This document shows positions 9,008-21,429 of a DNA stretch of 64,000 nt, piece by piece. Within the stretch, counting starts at the first letter, position 1, and each line of letters starts with the position of its first letter. The notes beneath the pieces are model-generated. The model worked only from the letters and a program-made list of their open reading frames with translations, had not been told where the DNA came from and searched no databases. The DNA is from Mycolicibacterium doricum (lineage in GTDB: Bacteria; Actinomycetota; Actinomycetes; Mycobacteriales; Mycobacteriaceae), in NCBI RefSeq assembly GCF_010728155.1, contig NZ_AP022605.1, positions 1,488,001 through 1,552,000 of the forward strand. The letters are read 5' to 3'. The translations under genes and the position numbers were made by a program.

Positions 9008-9414
9008 CGCGGGGACTCATCGGGCGGCGACTGCGCGGCCCGGCCCTCCTCGACGGCGCGCTGCTCCTCGGCGATCTCACGGGCCAGGAAGTAATTGAGC
9101 GCAGTGCGAATGGCGGCGATCGCTGCGAGCTTTCCGATCTCCTCGAACGACGGAGAGATCGCCGTGCGCAACACGTCGCTGGCGAGCTGGAACTCCAGAC
9201 CGAGGGCGAGGAACCGGCCCAGTGTCAACCGGACCGAAGAGAACTCGCCGATATCGCGGCGTGCCAGCGTCGCAGCGAATTTCACGATCGCGATGAGGGC
9301 GCCGACCACGATTACTACGGCGCCGCACGCCTCGACCAGGCGGACCATGACGTCAACGGCGCTACGCAATGTCGACTCGGGAAGGATGTCCAGCGCCGTA
9401 ACGGTCTCGATCAC
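9004..9414 (-). CDS. DUF1622 membrane protein
   Basis: The 136-aa protein starts MIETVTALDILPESTLRSAV, with a membrane segment at about 27-49 (GAVVIVVGALIAIVKFAATL) and the conserved RLTLGRFLALGLEFQLASDVLRTAISP stretch of DUF1622 proteins (the full stretch spans about 83-110). The C-terminus is charged and probably cytoplasmic. Function is unknown. It is the first gene of a two-gene unit with the 85-aa membrane protein and lies 27 nt downstream of gluD on the same strand, so it may be read through from the glutamate transporter operon. Confidence 0.8.
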   Translation of the reverse strand: MIETVTALDILPESTLRSAVDVMVRLVEACGAVVIVVGALIAIVKFAATLARRDIGEFSSVRLTLGRFLALGLEFQLASDVLRTAISPSFEEIGKLAAIAAIRTALNYFLAREIAEEQRAVEEGRAAQSPPDESPR

Positions 9415-9441
9415 CCGATCAGTCTGTCGCGACAGGCGTCA

Positions 9442-10320
9442 CTACACCACTTTCGCACCCGGTGCGCCTTCCTGCTCGACCGCCTCGGTGTCCAGCGGCG
9501 CCGGTCCGCGACGGGATCGCCGCATCCGCCGCTCGAGGCCGCTCGCCAGGGTGGACAAGGCGAAGTTCACGCTGATCATAAGCGCGGCGATGACGATGAG
9601 TGCCGGGATGTAGTTGCCATAGGACGATCCGACGACGGTGCCCTGGCGCACCATCTCGACGAATGTGATTTGGTAGCCGATTGCGGTGTCTTTCAGCACG
9701 ACCACTAGTTGAGAGACCAGCACCGGCAACATCGACGTGACTGCTTGCGGCAGCAGGATCGAGCGCATGGTCTGCCCCCAGCGCAGACCGAGCGCTGACG
9801 CAGCTTCGGCCTGACCGCGCGGGAGCGCGTGCACGCCGGCACGGATGATCTCGGCGATCACCGCGCCGTTGTAGAGCGTGAGACCGGTGATGACGCCGGC
9901 TAACGCAAGGTGTCTGGACGGGAAGACGTCGTAGAAGGCATACAGAAAGTACGCGAAAATCATCATGATCAGCACAGGGACGGCGCGGAAGAACTCCACG
10001 ATCACCGCACACACCCGGCTGATCGGCGAGATCAGCGACAGCCGACCGACGCCGAGCCCGAATCCGAGGATCAGCGCCAGCACGATAGACACGGCGGCCG
10101 CCGTCAACGTTCCCTGCACGCCGGGCAGCACGTAAGTGGTCCAGAGGTCCGACGTCAGAAACGGCTGCCACTTGGCGGCGGTCAGCTGGCCTTTCTCCTC
10201 GAGTCGCGAGTACACGACCCAAGCGATGAACACGGTGATCGCCAAGGTGATGACCGTGATCACGAGGTTGCGTCGTCGGGCGCGCGGTCCCGGCGCGTCG
10301 AACAGGACGGTGCCGCTCAT
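9442..10320 (-). CDS. gluD: glutamate ABC transporter permease GluD
   Basis: The 292-aa inner-membrane permease has one hydrophobic segment near the N-terminus and a typical polar-amino-acid permease core. The EAA loop that contacts the ATPase reads EAASALGLRWGQ, followed by SILLPQAV. It pairs with GluC for glutamate uptake in the gluABCD arrangement known from Corynebacterium glutamicum. Start MSGTVLFDAPG at 10320 is chosen because the in-frame sequence upstream falls in a tandem repeat. The gap to gluC is 127 nt, almost all of it the 32-bp repeat. Confidence 0.9.
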   Translation of the reverse strand: MSGTVLFDAPGPRARRRNLVITVITLAITVFIAWVVYSRLEEKGQLTAAKWQPFLTSDLWTTYVLPGVQGTLTAAAVSIVLALILGFGLGVGRLSLISPISRVCAVIVEFFRAVPVLIMMIFAYFLYAFYDVFPSRHLALAGVITGLTLYNGAVIAEIIRAGVHALPRGQAEAASALGLRWGQTMRSILLPQAVTSMLPVLVSQLVVVLKDTAIGYQITFVEMVRQGTVVGSSYGNYIPALIVIAALMISVNFALSTLASGLERRMRRSRRGPAPLDTEAVEQEGAPGAKVV

Positions 10321-10327
10321 CAGGGTT

Positions 10328-10449
10328 GTCCGTTCTTCGCGCAAGCGCTCATCGTGACCGTCCGTTCTTCGCGCAAGCGCTCATCGTGACCGTCCGTTCT
10401 TCGCGCAAGCGCTCATCGTGACCGTCCGTTCTTCGCGCAAGCGCTCATC
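10328..10449. repeat. 32-bp tandem repeat, about 3.8 copies, between gluC and gluD
   Basis: Units begin at 10328, 10360, 10392 and 10424 with period 32; the last is cut to about 26 nt and ends in the gluC stop region. On the coding strand each unit contains ATGAGCGCTTGCGCGAAGAA followed by CGGACGG. The stop of gluC (TGA, 10448-10450) overlaps the ATG of the first unit. Because 32 is not a multiple of three, the ATGs of successive units fall in different frames. Confidence 0.97.
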
Positions 10450-11128
10450 ACCGAGCCACCGCCAATCGCTTCCCGAGCCAGCCGAAGAGCAGGCCCAGCG
10501 GCAACGTCAGGACGATGAACCCCAGGGCAAAGATCGACCCGACCACGAGCAGCGCGGCGGTGTTCTCGATCATCTCCTTCATCAGCAACGCCGCCTCGGC
10601 CACGCCGATCGCCGAGGCGATCGTCGTGTTCTTCGTCAGCGCGATCAGCACCGAGCCCAGCGGGATGACCACAGCGCGGAAAGCCTGCGGCAACAGGATC
10701 ATCCGCAGGTTCTGACCGAACGTCAGCCCGAGCGAACGAGCCGCCTCGGCCTGGCCCAGCGGCACCGTGTTGACCCCCGCGCGTACCGTCTCGCACACGA
10801 ACGACGCGGTGTACACGGTCAACCCGAGCACCGCCAACCGGAAATTGCTGTCCTCGATCGACGTACTCGATTGCGGATCGACCAGCGTGATCCCGAGAGT
10901 CTGGGACACCCCGAACGAGCAGAACAGGATGATCAGCGTCAGCGGAGTGTTGCGGACCACGTTGACGTACGCGGTGCCCAGCCAGGCCAGCATGGGCACC
11001 GGCGACAGCCGCATCCCGGCCAGCACCGTGCCCAGGATGAACGCTCCGACCGCGGAGTAGACCGTCAGCTGGACCGTCGTCCAGAACGCCTGGAAGATCT
11101 CTGCGCGGTACTCGGTGAATATCTCCAC
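10448..11128 (-). CDS. gluC: glutamate ABC transporter permease GluC
   Basis: The 226-aa permease has about five membrane segments (for example TVYSAVGAFILGTVLAGMRL near the N-terminus). Its EAA loop is EAARSLGLTFGQNLRMILLPQ (split here: EAARSLGLTFGQ then NLRMILLPQAF). It forms the membrane channel with GluD, and GluA powers it. It lies 21 nt after gluB. The stop codon sits in the first unit of a 32-bp tandem repeat. Confidence 0.92.
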   Translation of the reverse strand: MEIFTEYRAEIFQAFWTTVQLTVYSAVGAFILGTVLAGMRLSPVPMLAWLGTAYVNVVRNTPLTLIILFCSFGVSQTLGITLVDPQSSTSIEDSNFRLAVLGLTVYTASFVCETVRAGVNTVPLGQAEAARSLGLTFGQNLRMILLPQAFRAVVIPLGSVLIALTKNTTIASAIGVAEAALLMKEMIENTAALLVVGSIFALGFIVLTLPLGLLFGWLGKRLAVAR

Positions 11129-11149
11129 GGCCGGAGCCAGACCCCTGAC

Positions 11150-11980
11150 TCAGTAGCGGTCGATTTGCGGGGGGGTGGGCGCCGTAATGCCTGCCGGGCC
11201 GAGGTTCCTGTCGAAGGCTTCCTTCCAGGCGCCGCTGGACTCCATCTTCTCGATAGCGTCGTTGATCTTGGCGCGCATCTCGGCGTCGTCCTTCTTCAGC
11301 CCGACGCCGTAGCGCTCCTCCGAAAACGTGTCACCGACGATCTTGAAAGCACCCGGGGTTTGCGCGGCGTAACCGGCCAGAATCACCTCATCGGTGGTGA
11401 CCGCGTCGATGGCGCCGTTCTTCAGCGCCTCGATGCAGGCCGAATAGGTGTCGTACTGCTGCAGCTGCACACCGGGGTACTCGTCTTTGATCTTCTGTGC
11501 CGGCGTGGAGCCCGATACCGAGCACAGCCGCTTGTTGCCGGCCAGCGACGCGGCGCCGGTGATGTCGGTGTTGTCGTTGCGCACCAGCAGGCTCTGGCCG
11601 GTGATGAGGTAGGGCCCGGCGAAGTCCACCTTCTCTTTGCGGGAGTCGGTGATCGAGTAGGTGGCGACGATGTAGTCCACCTGGTCGTTCTGGATCAGCG
11701 TCTCACGCTGACTGGACGGTGACTCTTTCCACTCGATCTGTTCGGGGGCGTAGCCCAGTTCCTCGGCGACGTAGGTGGCGACGTCGACGTCGAAGCCGCT
11801 CATCGAACCGTCGGGGTTGCGTAGGCCCAGGCCGGGCTGGTCGAATTTCGTGCCGACGACGATGGTGTTCTCGTCACCGACGCCACCACCTCCGCAGGCG
11901 GTCGCCGCGAACGGCACAGCGACCGTCAGCGCGAGGGTGGCGGTGACGCGCCTGCGAGACGTCATCGAAAAGAACGGCAT
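11150..11980 (-). CDS. gluB: glutamate-binding lipoprotein GluB
   Basis: The 276-aa extracellular solute-binding protein has a signal peptide with a lipobox ending A-T-A-C29, so it is anchored to the outer face of the membrane. The mature part is a type-3 polar-amino-acid-binding fold (FDVDVATYVAEELGY, VDYIVATYSITDSRKEKV, GAIDAVTTDEVILAG). It captures glutamate and hands it to GluC/GluD. ATG at 11980 or, five codons later, MTSRRRV could be the true start. It lies 25 nt after gluA. Confidence 0.93.
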   Translation of the reverse strand: MPFFSMTSRRRVTATLALTVAVPFAATACGGGGVGDENTIVVGTKFDQPGLGLRNPDGSMSGFDVDVATYVAEELGYAPEQIEWKESPSSQRETLIQNDQVDYIVATYSITDSRKEKVDFAGPYLITGQSLLVRNDNTDITGAASLAGNKRLCSVSGSTPAQKIKDEYPGVQLQQYDTYSACIEALKNGAIDAVTTDEVILAGYAAQTPGAFKIVGDTFSEERYGVGLKKDDAEMRAKINDAIEKMESSGAWKEAFDRNLGPAGITAPTPPQIDRY

Positions 11981-12005
11981 GGGTGGGTTTCCTTTCGCCG
12001 AGCGT

Positions 12006-12803
<798 letters not shown>

Positions 12804-12811
12804 GGGTGCTG

Positions 12812-12817
12812 ACCTTA
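12812..12817 (-). promoter_or_regulatory. putative -10 element of leaderless gluA
   Basis: TAAGGT on the minus strand ends 8 nt before the ATG at 12803, a spacing that would place the transcription start at or next to the start codon. The gap to the divergent miaB is only 74 nt. Confidence 0.45.
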
Positions 12818-12865
12818 CCCACGGAAAGCATGCTGTGCCGGGAACCGATCAATCCTGGGCCCCCG

Positions 12866-12871
12866 TACCAT
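12866..12871 (+). promoter_or_regulatory. putative -10 element of leaderless miaB
   Basis: TACCAT is followed by exactly 6 nt and then GTG (12878-12880), the classical mycobacterial leaderless layout. It supports GTG 12878 as the miaB start. Confidence 0.5.
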
Positions 12872-12877
12872 GGCCCC

Positions 12878-14401
12878 GTGACTTCTACGGTGACGCAGCA
12901 GGCGGCGAGCGGGCTGGCAGCGACGGCGCGCACCTATCAGGTCCGCACCTACGGCTGTCAGATGAACGTGCACGACTCCGAGCGGTTGGCCGGTCTGCTG
13001 GAGTCGGCGGGCTACCGGCGCGCCGCTGACGGCACCGACGCCGACGTGGTGGTATTCAACACATGTGCGGTGCGGGAGAACGCCGACAACAAGCTCTACG
13101 GCAACCTGTCGCACCTCGCGCCGCGCAAACAGTCCGAACCGCGGATGCAGATCGCCGTGGGCGGTTGCCTGGCCCAGAAGGACCGCGAGGCGGTGCTTCG
13201 CCGTGCCCCGTGGGTGGACGTCGTGTTCGGCACCCACAACATCGGCGCGCTGCCGACACTGCTCGACCGAGCCCGGCACAACCGCGCCGCGCAGGTCGAA
13301 ATCGCCGAGGCGCTACAGGAATTCCCGTCGACGCTGCCTGCCGCGCGCGAATCCGCGTACGCCGGGTGGGTGTCGATCTCGGTGGGCTGCAACAACACCT
13401 GCACGTTCTGCATCGTTCCGTCGTTGCGTGGCAAGGAGGTCGACCGGCGGCCCGGCGATGTCCTCGCCGAAATCCAGACGCTGGTCGACCAGGGCGTGCT
13501 CGAGGTGACGCTGCTGGGGCAGAACGTGAACGCCTACGGCGTGTCGTTCGCCGATCCCGATCTGCCCCGCAACCGCGGCGCGTTCGGCGAACTGCTGCGC
13601 GCCTGCGGGTCGATCGACGGGCTCGAACGCGTGCGGTTCACCTCGCCGCATCCGGCGGAGTTCACCGACGACGTGATCGAGGCGATGGCCGAGACGCCGA
13701 ATGTCTGCCCCGCACTGCACATGCCGCTGCAGTCCGGATCCGACCGGATCCTGCGTGCCATGCGCCGGTCCTACCGCGCGGAGAAGTACCTGGGGATCAT
13801 CGACCGGGTGCGCGCGGCGATCCCCGACGCGGCCATCACCACCGATCTGATCGTCGGCTTTCCCGGCGAGACAGAGGAAGACTTCCATGCCACCCTCGAC
13901 GTGGTGGCCGCTTCGCGGTTCACCAGCGCCTTCACCTTCCAGTACTCCAAGCGGCCCGGAACGCCCGCCGCCGACATGCCCGGACAGCTCCCGAAAGCCG
14001 TTGTGAGCGAACGTTATCAGCGCCTCATCGAGCTGCAGGAGAAGATCTCGCTCGAGGAGAACCTAGCCCAGGTGGGCCGTACGCTAGAACTGCTGGTGGC
14101 CACCGGCGAGGGCCGCAAGGACGCGGCCACCGCCAGGATGTCCGGCCGCGCCCGCGACGGGAGGCTGGTACATTTCGCGCCCGGCCACGCCGACATCCGG
14201 CCCGGTGACGTCGTCACCACCACGGTCACCGGCGCCGCCCCGCACCACCTCATCGCCGACGGTGCCTTGTTGACCCATCGACGCACCCGCGCCGGCGACG
14301 CCCACGCGGGCGGGCTGCGGCCGCGCACCGGGGTGGGGTTGGGCATCCCGGGCATCGGCGCGCCTGCACCGGTCCGGGCGACGGCCGGATGTGCACGATG
14401 A
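12878..14401 (+). CDS. miaB: tRNA-2-methylthio-N6-dimethylallyladenosine37 synthase MiaB
   Basis: The 507-aa radical-SAM enzyme adds the methylthio group to i6A37 of tRNAs after MiaA has acted. The N-terminal domain supplies three cluster cysteines, C27, C63 and C97 ([20 protein letters not shown]). The radical-SAM triad is C171-x3-C175-x2-C178, and a TRAM domain is near 405-470. The C-terminal tail (about 475-507) is rich in Gly, Pro and Arg. An in-frame ATG at 12767 would overlap the divergent gluA start, so GTG 12878 is preferred. Its TGA overlaps the next ATG. Confidence 0.95.
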   Translation: MTSTVTQQAASGLAATARTYQVRTYGCQMNVHDSERLAGLLESAGYRRAADGTDADVVVFNTCAVRENADNKLYGNLSHLAPRKQSEPRMQIAVGGCLAQKDREAVLRRAPWVDVVFGTHNIGALPTLLDRARHNRAAQVEIAEALQEFPSTLPAARESAYAGWVSISVGCNNTCTFCIVPSLRGKEVDRRPGDVLAEIQTLVDQGVLEVTLLGQNVNAYGVSFADPDLPRNRGAFGELLRACGSIDGLERVRFTSPHPAEFTDDVIEAMAETPNVCPALHMPLQSGSDRILRAMRRSYRAEKYLGIIDRVRAAIPDAAITTDLIVGFPGETEEDFHATLDVVAASRFTSAFTFQYSKRPGTPAADMPGQLPKAVVSERYQRLIELQEKISLEENLAQVGRTLELLVATGEGRKDAATARMSGRARDGRLVHFAPGHADIRPGDVVTTTVTGAAPHHLIADGALLTHRRTRAGDAHAGGLRPRTGVGLGIPGIGAPAPVRATAGCAR

Positions 14402-14988
14402 GTGCCCCCGACGGATTCGAGTCGTACAAGGGCGACATCGAAGAGGTCGAACGCAAGGTAGCAGGCGAGTTCGACCCCGGCGCCCGCGCCCTGGTGGTGG
14501 CCGCCCTGGTCTTCCTCGTGCTGCTGTCGTTCGTGTTGCCGCACGCCGGCGGCGCCAGGGGCTTCGACGTGCTGGCCGGCACCGACGCCGCCGCCAGTGC
14601 GGGGATCTCGCTGCCGTCACGGGTGTTCGCCGTCCTGGCGATCGTGTTCTCCGTCGGGTTCTCCATCCTTGCGCTGCTCACCCGACGCTGGGCGATCGCC
14701 TGGGTGGCGCTGGCCGGTTCCGCGGTGGCCAGCGCGCTCGGCATGCTCGCGGTGTGGTCCCGCCAGACCGCGGCCGCGCCCTATCCGGGACCGGGGATCG
14801 GCCTGGTGATCGGCTGGCTTGCGGTGATCGTGCTCACCTTCCACTGGGCCCGGTTGGTCTGGACGCGCACCGCTGTGCAGCTGGCCGCCGAGCAGGAGCG
14901 CCGCCGCCGCGCCGCGGAGAACCAGGGCAAGGGCCTAATGGACCTGGGTGGCGAGCGTCGCGACGACCCGGAACCCCCGGCCGACTGA
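14398..14988 (+). CDS. conserved mycobacterial four-helix membrane protein (Rv2732c-like)
   Basis: The 196-aa protein has four hydrophobic segments (about 35-55, 76-98, 101-123 and 131-153). Its soluble ends are charged, and the C-terminus ([19 protein letters not shown] coiled stretch, then [11 protein letters not shown]) is probably cytoplasmic. The start overlaps the miaB stop (ATGA), so it is coupled to miaB, as in M. tuberculosis. Function is unknown. It converges on the DUF349 gene with a 16-nt gap. Confidence 0.8.
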   Translation: MSAPDGFESYKGDIEEVERKVAGEFDPGARALVVAALVFLVLLSFVLPHAGGARGFDVLAGTDAAASAGISLPSRVFAVLAIVFSVGFSILALLTRRWAIAWVALAGSAVASALGMLAVWSRQTAAAPYPGPGIGLVIGWLAVIVLTFHWARLVWTRTAVQLAAEQERRRRAAENQGKGLMDLGGERRDDPEPPAD

Positions 14989-15004
14989 TCCCTGGGCGAA
15001 CCCG

Positions 15005-16372
15005 TCAGGTCCGCCGCTTGCCCAGCGCCTCGACGGCGGCGTAGGCCCACTGCCGCCACTGTTCGGCATTCGCACGGGCCTGTTCGGCGTCCTTGGTCCG
15101 GCCCGCGGCCTGCGCCTTCTCCGCCTGACGCTCGTATTGCTCGGCGCGTACCCGGAACTGATCGGCGCGGGCCTGCGCTTCGGGATCGATCGAGTTCGAC
15201 GATGCTGCGTCGCGAACCCGCTTCTCCACCGCGCGCAGGCGGCGTTCGAACTCGGCACCCCGCTCACGGGGCACCTTGCCGATGGCGTCCCACTTCTCAC
15301 CGATCGCGCGGAACGCGGCGCGGGCCGCGTCCGGGTTGGAGGTGTCGATCTGTTCGGCCTGTGCGAGCAGGGCCTCCTTGGCGGCGGCGTTCGCCTTGAA
15401 CTCCGCGTCACGTTCGGCGGTGGCGGCGTTGCGTGCCGAGAAGAAGACATCCTGCGCCGCCTTGAACCGCTGCCACAGGGCGTCGTCGACGTCCTTGGCG
15501 GCCCGGCCCGCCGCCTTCCACTCCGCCAGCAGGTCACGGAAGGCGGCGCTCGTCGCACCCCACTCTTCGGATCTCGACAGTTCCTCGGCGCGTTCGCAGA
15601 GCGCCTCCTTGGCCTGCCGCGCACCCGCGCGGCCCCGGTCGAGTTCGGCGAAGTGCGACCCGCGCCGCCGGTTGAACGTCTCGCGGGCCGCCGAATAGCG
15701 CTTCCACAGCGCGTCGTCGGTCTTGCGGTCCAGGCCAGTGATCGTGCGCCACTCGTCGAGGATCTCCCGGAGCCGGTCGCCGGCCGTCTTCCACTGTGTG
15801 GAGTTGGCGGCGATGTCCTCGGCCTCCGCTGCCAAGGCCTGCTTGTGCGCCAGCTGCGCGGCACGTTGCTCGTCGCGGCGGGCGCGCTCCGCCTGGGCCT
15901 CCTCGTCGGCGTGTTCCGCGATCGCGGTCAGTCGCGCCGCCAGCGAGTCCACGTCACCGAGCACGTGTGCCTCCGGCAGGCTCTGGGCCAGTGCGGCGGC
16001 GGCGGATTTGATCTTGCGGGCATCGCCAGCGTGGGTGACCAACCGCTGCTCGAGCAGCACGACCTCGGTTTGCAGGTCGTCGAAGCGGCGCCCGAAGTGC
16101 GCGAACGCGGCCTCGGGCTCACCCGCCTGCCACGATCCGATGACCCGCTCACCCGATCCGGTGATCAGCCACACGGTGCCGTCGGGATCGACCCGTCCGA
16201 AACGGCGCGGGTCGCTGGCCGGTGGCGCCGCCACCGCAGGCACCGGCGTCACCCGGCCGGGTCGGGGCGCCGGCCCCGGCCGGGGCCCCGGCCGAGGAGA
16301 GGGCCCCGGCGCCGGACGTGGCGTCGCCTCGTTGTTTGCCTCCGAGGTCGCACCCGGTTCGCTGGTCGTCAT
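15005..16372 (-). CDS. DUF349 repeat coiled-coil protein (Rv2731-like)
   Basis: The 455-aa protein opens with a proline/arginine-rich disordered stretch (about 18-45). An N-terminal domain with [19 protein letters not shown] follows, then several DUF349 repeats, each of charged helices with a W-K/R pattern ([58 protein letters not shown]). The C-terminus is a long coiled coil. DUF349 proteins are linked to nucleic-acid handling in some bacteria, but no role is established here. ATG 16372 is chosen because the frame upstream has lost coding character. Confidence 0.85.
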   Translation of the reverse strand: MTTSEPGATSEANNEATPRPAPGPSPRPGPRPGPAPRPGRVTPVPAVAAPPASDPRRFGRVDPDGTVWLITGSGERVIGSWQAGEPEAAFAHFGRRFDDLQTEVVLLEQRLVTHAGDARKIKSAAAALAQSLPEAHVLGDVDSLAARLTAIAEHADEEAQAERARRDEQRAAQLAHKQALAAEAEDIAANSTQWKTAGDRLREILDEWRTITGLDRKTDDALWKRYSAARETFNRRRGSHFAELDRGRAGARQAKEALCERAEELSRSEEWGATSAAFRDLLAEWKAAGRAAKDVDDALWQRFKAAQDVFFSARNAATAERDAEFKANAAAKEALLAQAEQIDTSNPDAARAAFRAIGEKWDAIGKVPRERGAEFERRLRAVEKRVRDAASSNSIDPEAQARADQFRVRAEQYERQAEKAQAAGRTKDAEQARANAEQWRQWAYAAVEALGKRRT

Positions 16373-16593
16373 CTCTGGTTCCTCGCACCCTCCGCGCGGT
16401 GGACCGCGCACTGCCGCGCAACGCGGCGCCTTCGCCTGCTGGTTTGAGCCTGTTGATACCGAACGGTATGCCTGGCTGTCGAAGGCTATTGAAACAGGTC
16501 GGTAGAGGGTGTGCGCACACCTTCGGCGCGCCGGTTTGCGCCAGCGGCCGCCGTCCCGGCACGCTCGTGCCCTGACGACGACGAGGAGATGCG

Positions 16594-17472
16594 ATGGCCA
16601 GGGCGGATATCGCCGCGCTGCTGGCACTCGGCGCCGCGTTGTTCATCGCGATCGGCGATGTCATCCACCAGCGCTCCGCGCACGAGGTGACCGACGAACC
16701 GGTCGGGCATCTCGAGCTGTTCTTCCGGCTGCTGCGCGACCGGCAGTGGTGGCTGGGCAGCACTGTCGCCGCCGTAGGGTTCGGTCTGCAGGCCGCTGCG
16801 CTCGGGCTGGGGTCGGTGCTGCTGGTGCAGGCGCTGCTGGTGACGTCGCTGCTGTTCGCGCTGCCGATCAACGCCCGTCTGACCGGCCGGCGGGTGACGC
16901 GCTGGGAATGGCTCTTCGCTGCCCTGCTCGCCGGCGCGGTGGCGGTGATCGTCACCGTCGGCAATCCCACCGCAGGACAGGCCCGCGCGTCCTGGGAGAC
17001 CTGGATGGTGGTGATCGCCGTGCTGGTCCCGGCGCTGCTGATCTGCACCGTGGGGGCACGGATCTGGTCGGGCACGCGCAGTGCCGTGCTGCTGGCGCTG
17101 GTCTCCGGAGCGCTGTGGGGCGTCTTCGCCGTCCTCACCAAAGGTGTCGTCGACCGGCTCGACGACGGCCTGTGGGCGGTGTTGCAGATGCCCGAGCTCT
17201 ACGCGCTCGCAGCCGTCGCGGTCGCCGGGACGGCCTGGCAGCAGGCGTCGTTCCGCTCCGGCGCCCTGACGGCGTCACTGCCGACGATGACGGTGGCCGA
17301 ACCGGTGGTGGGATCGGTGCTCGGGGTGGTTGTTCTCGGGGAAACCATGCGCCCCGGTGAAGCAGGATGGATCACGTTGGTCGTCGCGGCCGCGGTGATG
17401 GTGCTCGCCACCGCCGCGCTGGCCCGTGGGGAAGCGGCCGGCGCGGAAGCCCGGCCCTCACTCGCGCACTAG
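16594..17472 (+). CDS. DMT-family membrane transporter (Rv2729c-like)
   Basis: The 292-aa protein has nine to ten hydrophobic helices in two EamA-like halves ([19 protein letters not shown] at the start, [20 protein letters not shown] in the middle, [20 protein letters not shown] near the end). This is typical of the drug/metabolite transporter superfamily, whose substrate cannot be read from sequence. ATG follows a GACGAGGAGATGCG leader with a clear GGAG. The next gene begins 9 nt after its stop, although that gene also seems to have its own leaderless promoter. Confidence 0.85.
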   Translation: MARADIAALLALGAALFIAIGDVIHQRSAHEVTDEPVGHLELFFRLLRDRQWWLGSTVAAVGFGLQAAALGLGSVLLVQALLVTSLLFALPINARLTGRRVTRWEWLFAALLAGAVAVIVTVGNPTAGQARASWETWMVVIAVLVPALLICTVGARIWSGTRSAVLLALVSGALWGVFAVLTKGVVDRLDDGLWAVLQMPELYALAAVAVAGTAWQQASFRSGALTASLPTMTVAEPVVGSVLGVVVLGETMRPGEAGWITLVVAAAVMVLATAALARGEAAGAEARPSLAH

Positions 17473-17475
17473 TTT
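17470..17475 (+). promoter_or_regulatory. putative -10 element of the leaderless Rv2728c-like gene
   Basis: TAGTTT overlaps the stop of the upstream gene and is followed by 6 nt and then the GTG at 17482. Confidence 0.45.
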
Positions 17476-17481
17476 GGTCTC

Positions 17482-18168
17482 GTGCTCACCGCGATCGCCC
17501 TCGTGCCGTCCGCGCCGGTGATGGTCCCCGAACTGGCCGGCGGCGCGGCCGGGGAGCTGTCCGAGTTGCGCGCGGCGGTGGCATGCGGTGTCAGCGCGCT
17601 GCCCGACCGCTGGGTCGCGGTCGGCGTCGGCGCCGCTGACGAGGTGCTCATCCCACCCAGGACCGGAACCTTCGCCGGCTACGGCGTCGACGTGCGGGTG
17701 ACGCTGTCGCCGGATGCCGCCGCCGAACCTGTCGAGCTGTCCCTGTGCGCGCTCATCACCGGATGGGTGCGCGGAGAATTCGCCGCGGACGCGGCCGCGG
17801 AAGTCCGCGTCTTCGCCGGCGACCTCGACGCCGGCACCGCGCTGACGCGGGGACGGGAGCTACGCGCGCTGATCGACGAGGCCGACGGGGACATCGGGGT
17901 GCTCGTGGTCGCCGACGGCTGCCACACCCTCACCCCGCCCGCCCCAGGCGGCTACGACCCGGATTCCGTCCATGTCCAGGCCGCCCTCGACGACGCGCTG
18001 GCCGCCGGCGACGCCGCCGCACTGGTCCGGCTACCGGGCTCGGTCGTCGGTCGAGTCGCCTATCAGGTGCTGGCCGGGCTGACCGGCTGCGCGCCCGGTG
18101 CGGCCGAGGGTTTCTACCGCGGGGCGCCATACGGGGTCGGCTACTTCGCCGGTCGCTGGACGCCATGA
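17482..18168 (+). CDS. conserved mycobacterial protein of unknown function (Rv2728c-like)
   Basis: The 228-aa protein starts (GTG) [21 protein letters not shown]. It has a Rossmann-like alternating pattern and the motif [19 protein letters not shown] near residue 150. The fold resembles the class III extradiol dioxygenase-like superfamily (LigB/AMMECR1-associated), which is a guess from the pattern alone. Its TGA overlaps the miaA ATG, and the pairing with miaA is kept in mycobacteria. No signal peptide or membrane segment was seen. Confidence 0.75.
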   Translation: MLTAIALVPSAPVMVPELAGGAAGELSELRAAVACGVSALPDRWVAVGVGAADEVLIPPRTGTFAGYGVDVRVTLSPDAAAEPVELSLCALITGWVRGEFAADAAAEVRVFAGDLDAGTALTRGRELRALIDEADGDIGVLVVADGCHTLTPPAPGGYDPDSVHVQAALDDALAAGDAAALVRLPGSVVGRVAYQVLAGLTGCAPGAAEGFYRGAPYGVGYFAGRWTP

Positions 18169-19082
18169 GGCCGCTGGCGATCGTCGGGCCGACCGGGACG
18201 GGAAAGTCGGCGCTCGCCCTGGACCTGGCCGAACGGCTCAGCGGCGAGAACGGCGTGGAGATCGTCAACGCCGACGCGATGCAACTCTACCGCGGGATGG
18301 ACATCGGCACGGCGAAGCTACCGATCGGGCAGCGCCGCGGCATCCCACACCACCAACTCGATGTCCTCGACGTCACCGAGACCGCCTCGGTGGCGCGCTA
18401 TCAGGCCGACGCGGCCCGCGACGTCGAGGCCATCGCCGCGCGCGGGGCGCTGCCGATGATCGTGGGCGGATCCATGATGTACGTCCAGGCCCTGCTCGAC
18501 GACTGGGCGTTCCCCGCGACCGACCCGGCCGTACGCGCCAGATGGGAGCAGCGCCTCGCCGAGGTCGGTGTGGCGACGTTGCACCGTGAACTGGCCAAGG
18601 TCGACCCGGACGCCGCGGCCTCGATCCTGCCCACCGACGGGCGCCGCATCGTGCGGGCGCTGGAGGTGGTGGAACTCACGGGGCAGCCGTTCGCCGCGTC
18701 GGCACCCACCGTCGGCAGCCCGCGCTGGGATACGGCGATCATCGGCTTGGACTGGGAGACAACGGTTCTGGATGAACGGCTGGCCGAGCGCACCGACACG
18801 ATGTTCGCCGAGGGGCTGGTCGCCGAGGTGGCCGGTCTGCTGGCGCGCGGTCTGCGGGAGGGCGTGACGGCGTCGCGGGCCCTGGGCTACGCCCAGGTGA
18901 TCGCCGATCTCGACGCCGGCGGCGGCGGGTCGGCCGCGCGCGAACCCACGTTCGTCGGCACCCGCCGCTACGTGCGCAGACAGCGGTCGTGGTTCCGCCG
19001 CGACCACCGTGTGTGCTGGCTCGACGGTGCGTCGCCGGACAACGTCGACCACGCGCTGCGCGCATGGCGCGCCGTATCCTGA
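18165..19082 (+). CDS. miaA: tRNA dimethylallyltransferase MiaA
   Basis: The 305-aa enzyme transfers the dimethylallyl group to A37 of tRNAs, giving the substrate of MiaB encoded nearby. The P-loop GPTGTGKS is at 8-15; the [15 protein letters not shown] and [13 protein letters not shown] motifs follow, and [14 protein letters not shown] at the C-terminus contacts tRNA. ATG 18165 overlaps the stop of the preceding gene. The last codons double as a promoter element for dapF. Confidence 0.96.
   Translation: MRPLAIVGPTGTGKSALALDLAERLSGENGVEIVNADAMQLYRGMDIGTAKLPIGQRRGIPHHQLDVLDVTETASVARYQADAARDVEAIAARGALPMIVGGSMMYVQALLDDWAFPATDPAVRARWEQRLAEVGVATLHRELAKVDPDAAASILPTDGRRIVRALEVVELTGQPFAASAPTVGSPRWDTAIIGLDWETTVLDERLAERTDTMFAEGLVAEVAGLLARGLREGVTASRALGYAQVIADLDAGGGGSAAREPTFVGTRRYVRRQRSWFRRDHRVCWLDGASPDNVDHALRAWRAVS
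19075..19080 (+). promoter_or_regulatory. putative -10 element of leaderless dapF inside the miaA end
   Basis: TATCCT is followed by 6 nt and the dapF GTG at 19087. It sits in the last codons of miaA. Confidence 0.45.
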
Positions 19083-19086
19083 CCGG

Positions 19087-19968
19087 GTGCAGTTCGCCAA
19101 GGGACACGGGACGCAGAACGACTTCGTGCTGCTGCCCGACCTCGACGCTCGGCTGTCCTTGGCGCCGGCCGTCGTCTCCGCCCTGTGCGACCGGCGCCGC
19201 GGACTGGGCGCCGACGGCGTGCTGCGGGTCACCACCGCAGGCGCGGCGATGTCGGCCGGCGTCTTCCCGCGGCTTCCCGAGGGCGTCGACGCTGGTGACT
19301 GGTACATGGACTACCGCAACGCCGACGGGTCGATCGCCCAGATGTGCGGCAACGGCGTACGAGTGTTCGCCCACTACCTGCGGGCAGCGGGCCTGGAGGC
19401 CCGCGACGAGTTCGTGGTCGGATCGTTGGCCGGCCCCCGCCCGGTCGTGCTGCACGGCTTCGACCCGGTGCACCGCTCCCGGGCGGACGTGACCGTCGAG
19501 ATGGGAAAGGTCAGCCTGCTCGGCCCCGGATCGGCGGTCGTCGGCGGCCGCCCCTTCACCGGCCTCGGGGTCGACGTCGGGAACCCCCATCTGGCCTGCG
19601 TGGACGCCGCGCTGAGCGAGGCGGACCTGATCGCGCTCGACGTGGCGGCCCCCGTCGAGTTCGACCAGGCCCAGTTTCCGGGCGGCGTCAACGTCGAAGT
19701 GCTCACCCCGATCCGCGATGGAGCGGTGTCGATGCGGGTACACGAACGCGGTGTCGGCGAAACGCGATCCTGCGGTACCGGAACAGTGGCTGCCGCGGTC
19801 GCCGCACTCGCGCAGGGGGGAGCGGCGGCGGGCACGCTCGACGTCCGCATCCCCGGCGGCGTGGTCACCGTCTCGGTCACCGAGACCACCAGCTTTCTGC
19901 GCGGTCCATCGGAATTGGTGGCCACCGGCGAGCTCGCCCGGGAATGGTGGCACTCTCATCAGCGTTAA
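19087..19968 (+). CDS. dapF: diaminopimelate epimerase DapF
   Basis: The 293-aa enzyme converts LL- to meso-diaminopimelate for peptidoglycan and lysine synthesis. The two catalytic cysteines are C87 ([13 protein letters not shown]) and C229 ([10 protein letters not shown]). The N-terminus [14 protein letters not shown] carries the substrate Asn. GTG 19087 lies 4 nt after the miaA stop, and a -10-like TATCCT 6 nt before it suggests a leaderless transcript in addition to read-through. Confidence 0.97.
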   Translation: MQFAKGHGTQNDFVLLPDLDARLSLAPAVVSALCDRRRGLGADGVLRVTTAGAAMSAGVFPRLPEGVDAGDWYMDYRNADGSIAQMCGNGVRVFAHYLRAAGLEARDEFVVGSLAGPRPVVLHGFDPVHRSRADVTVEMGKVSLLGPGSAVVGGRPFTGLGVDVGNPHLACVDAALSEADLIALDVAAPVEFDQAQFPGGVNVEVLTPIRDGAVSMRVHERGVGETRSCGTGTVAAAVAALAQGGAAAGTLDVRIPGGVVTVSVTETTSFLRGPSELVATGELAREWWHSHQR

Positions 19969-19977
19969 TTGGGGTGC

Positions 19978-21429
<1,452 letters not shown>

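Noticed and set aside
10328..10449. CRISPR-like array
   Set aside because: The 32-bp units are directly adjacent without spacers and no cas gene is near. They form a tandem repeat.
10418..11722. Long plus-strand open frame opposite gluC/gluB
   Set aside because: It is a GC-rich antisense shadow with His/Arg/Gln-rich low-complexity translation. The opposite strand has clear ABC-transporter genes.
17745..18164. N-terminal extension of miaA
   Set aside because: The frame is open far upstream but overlaps the Rv2728c-like gene. MiaA homology begins at ATG 18165.
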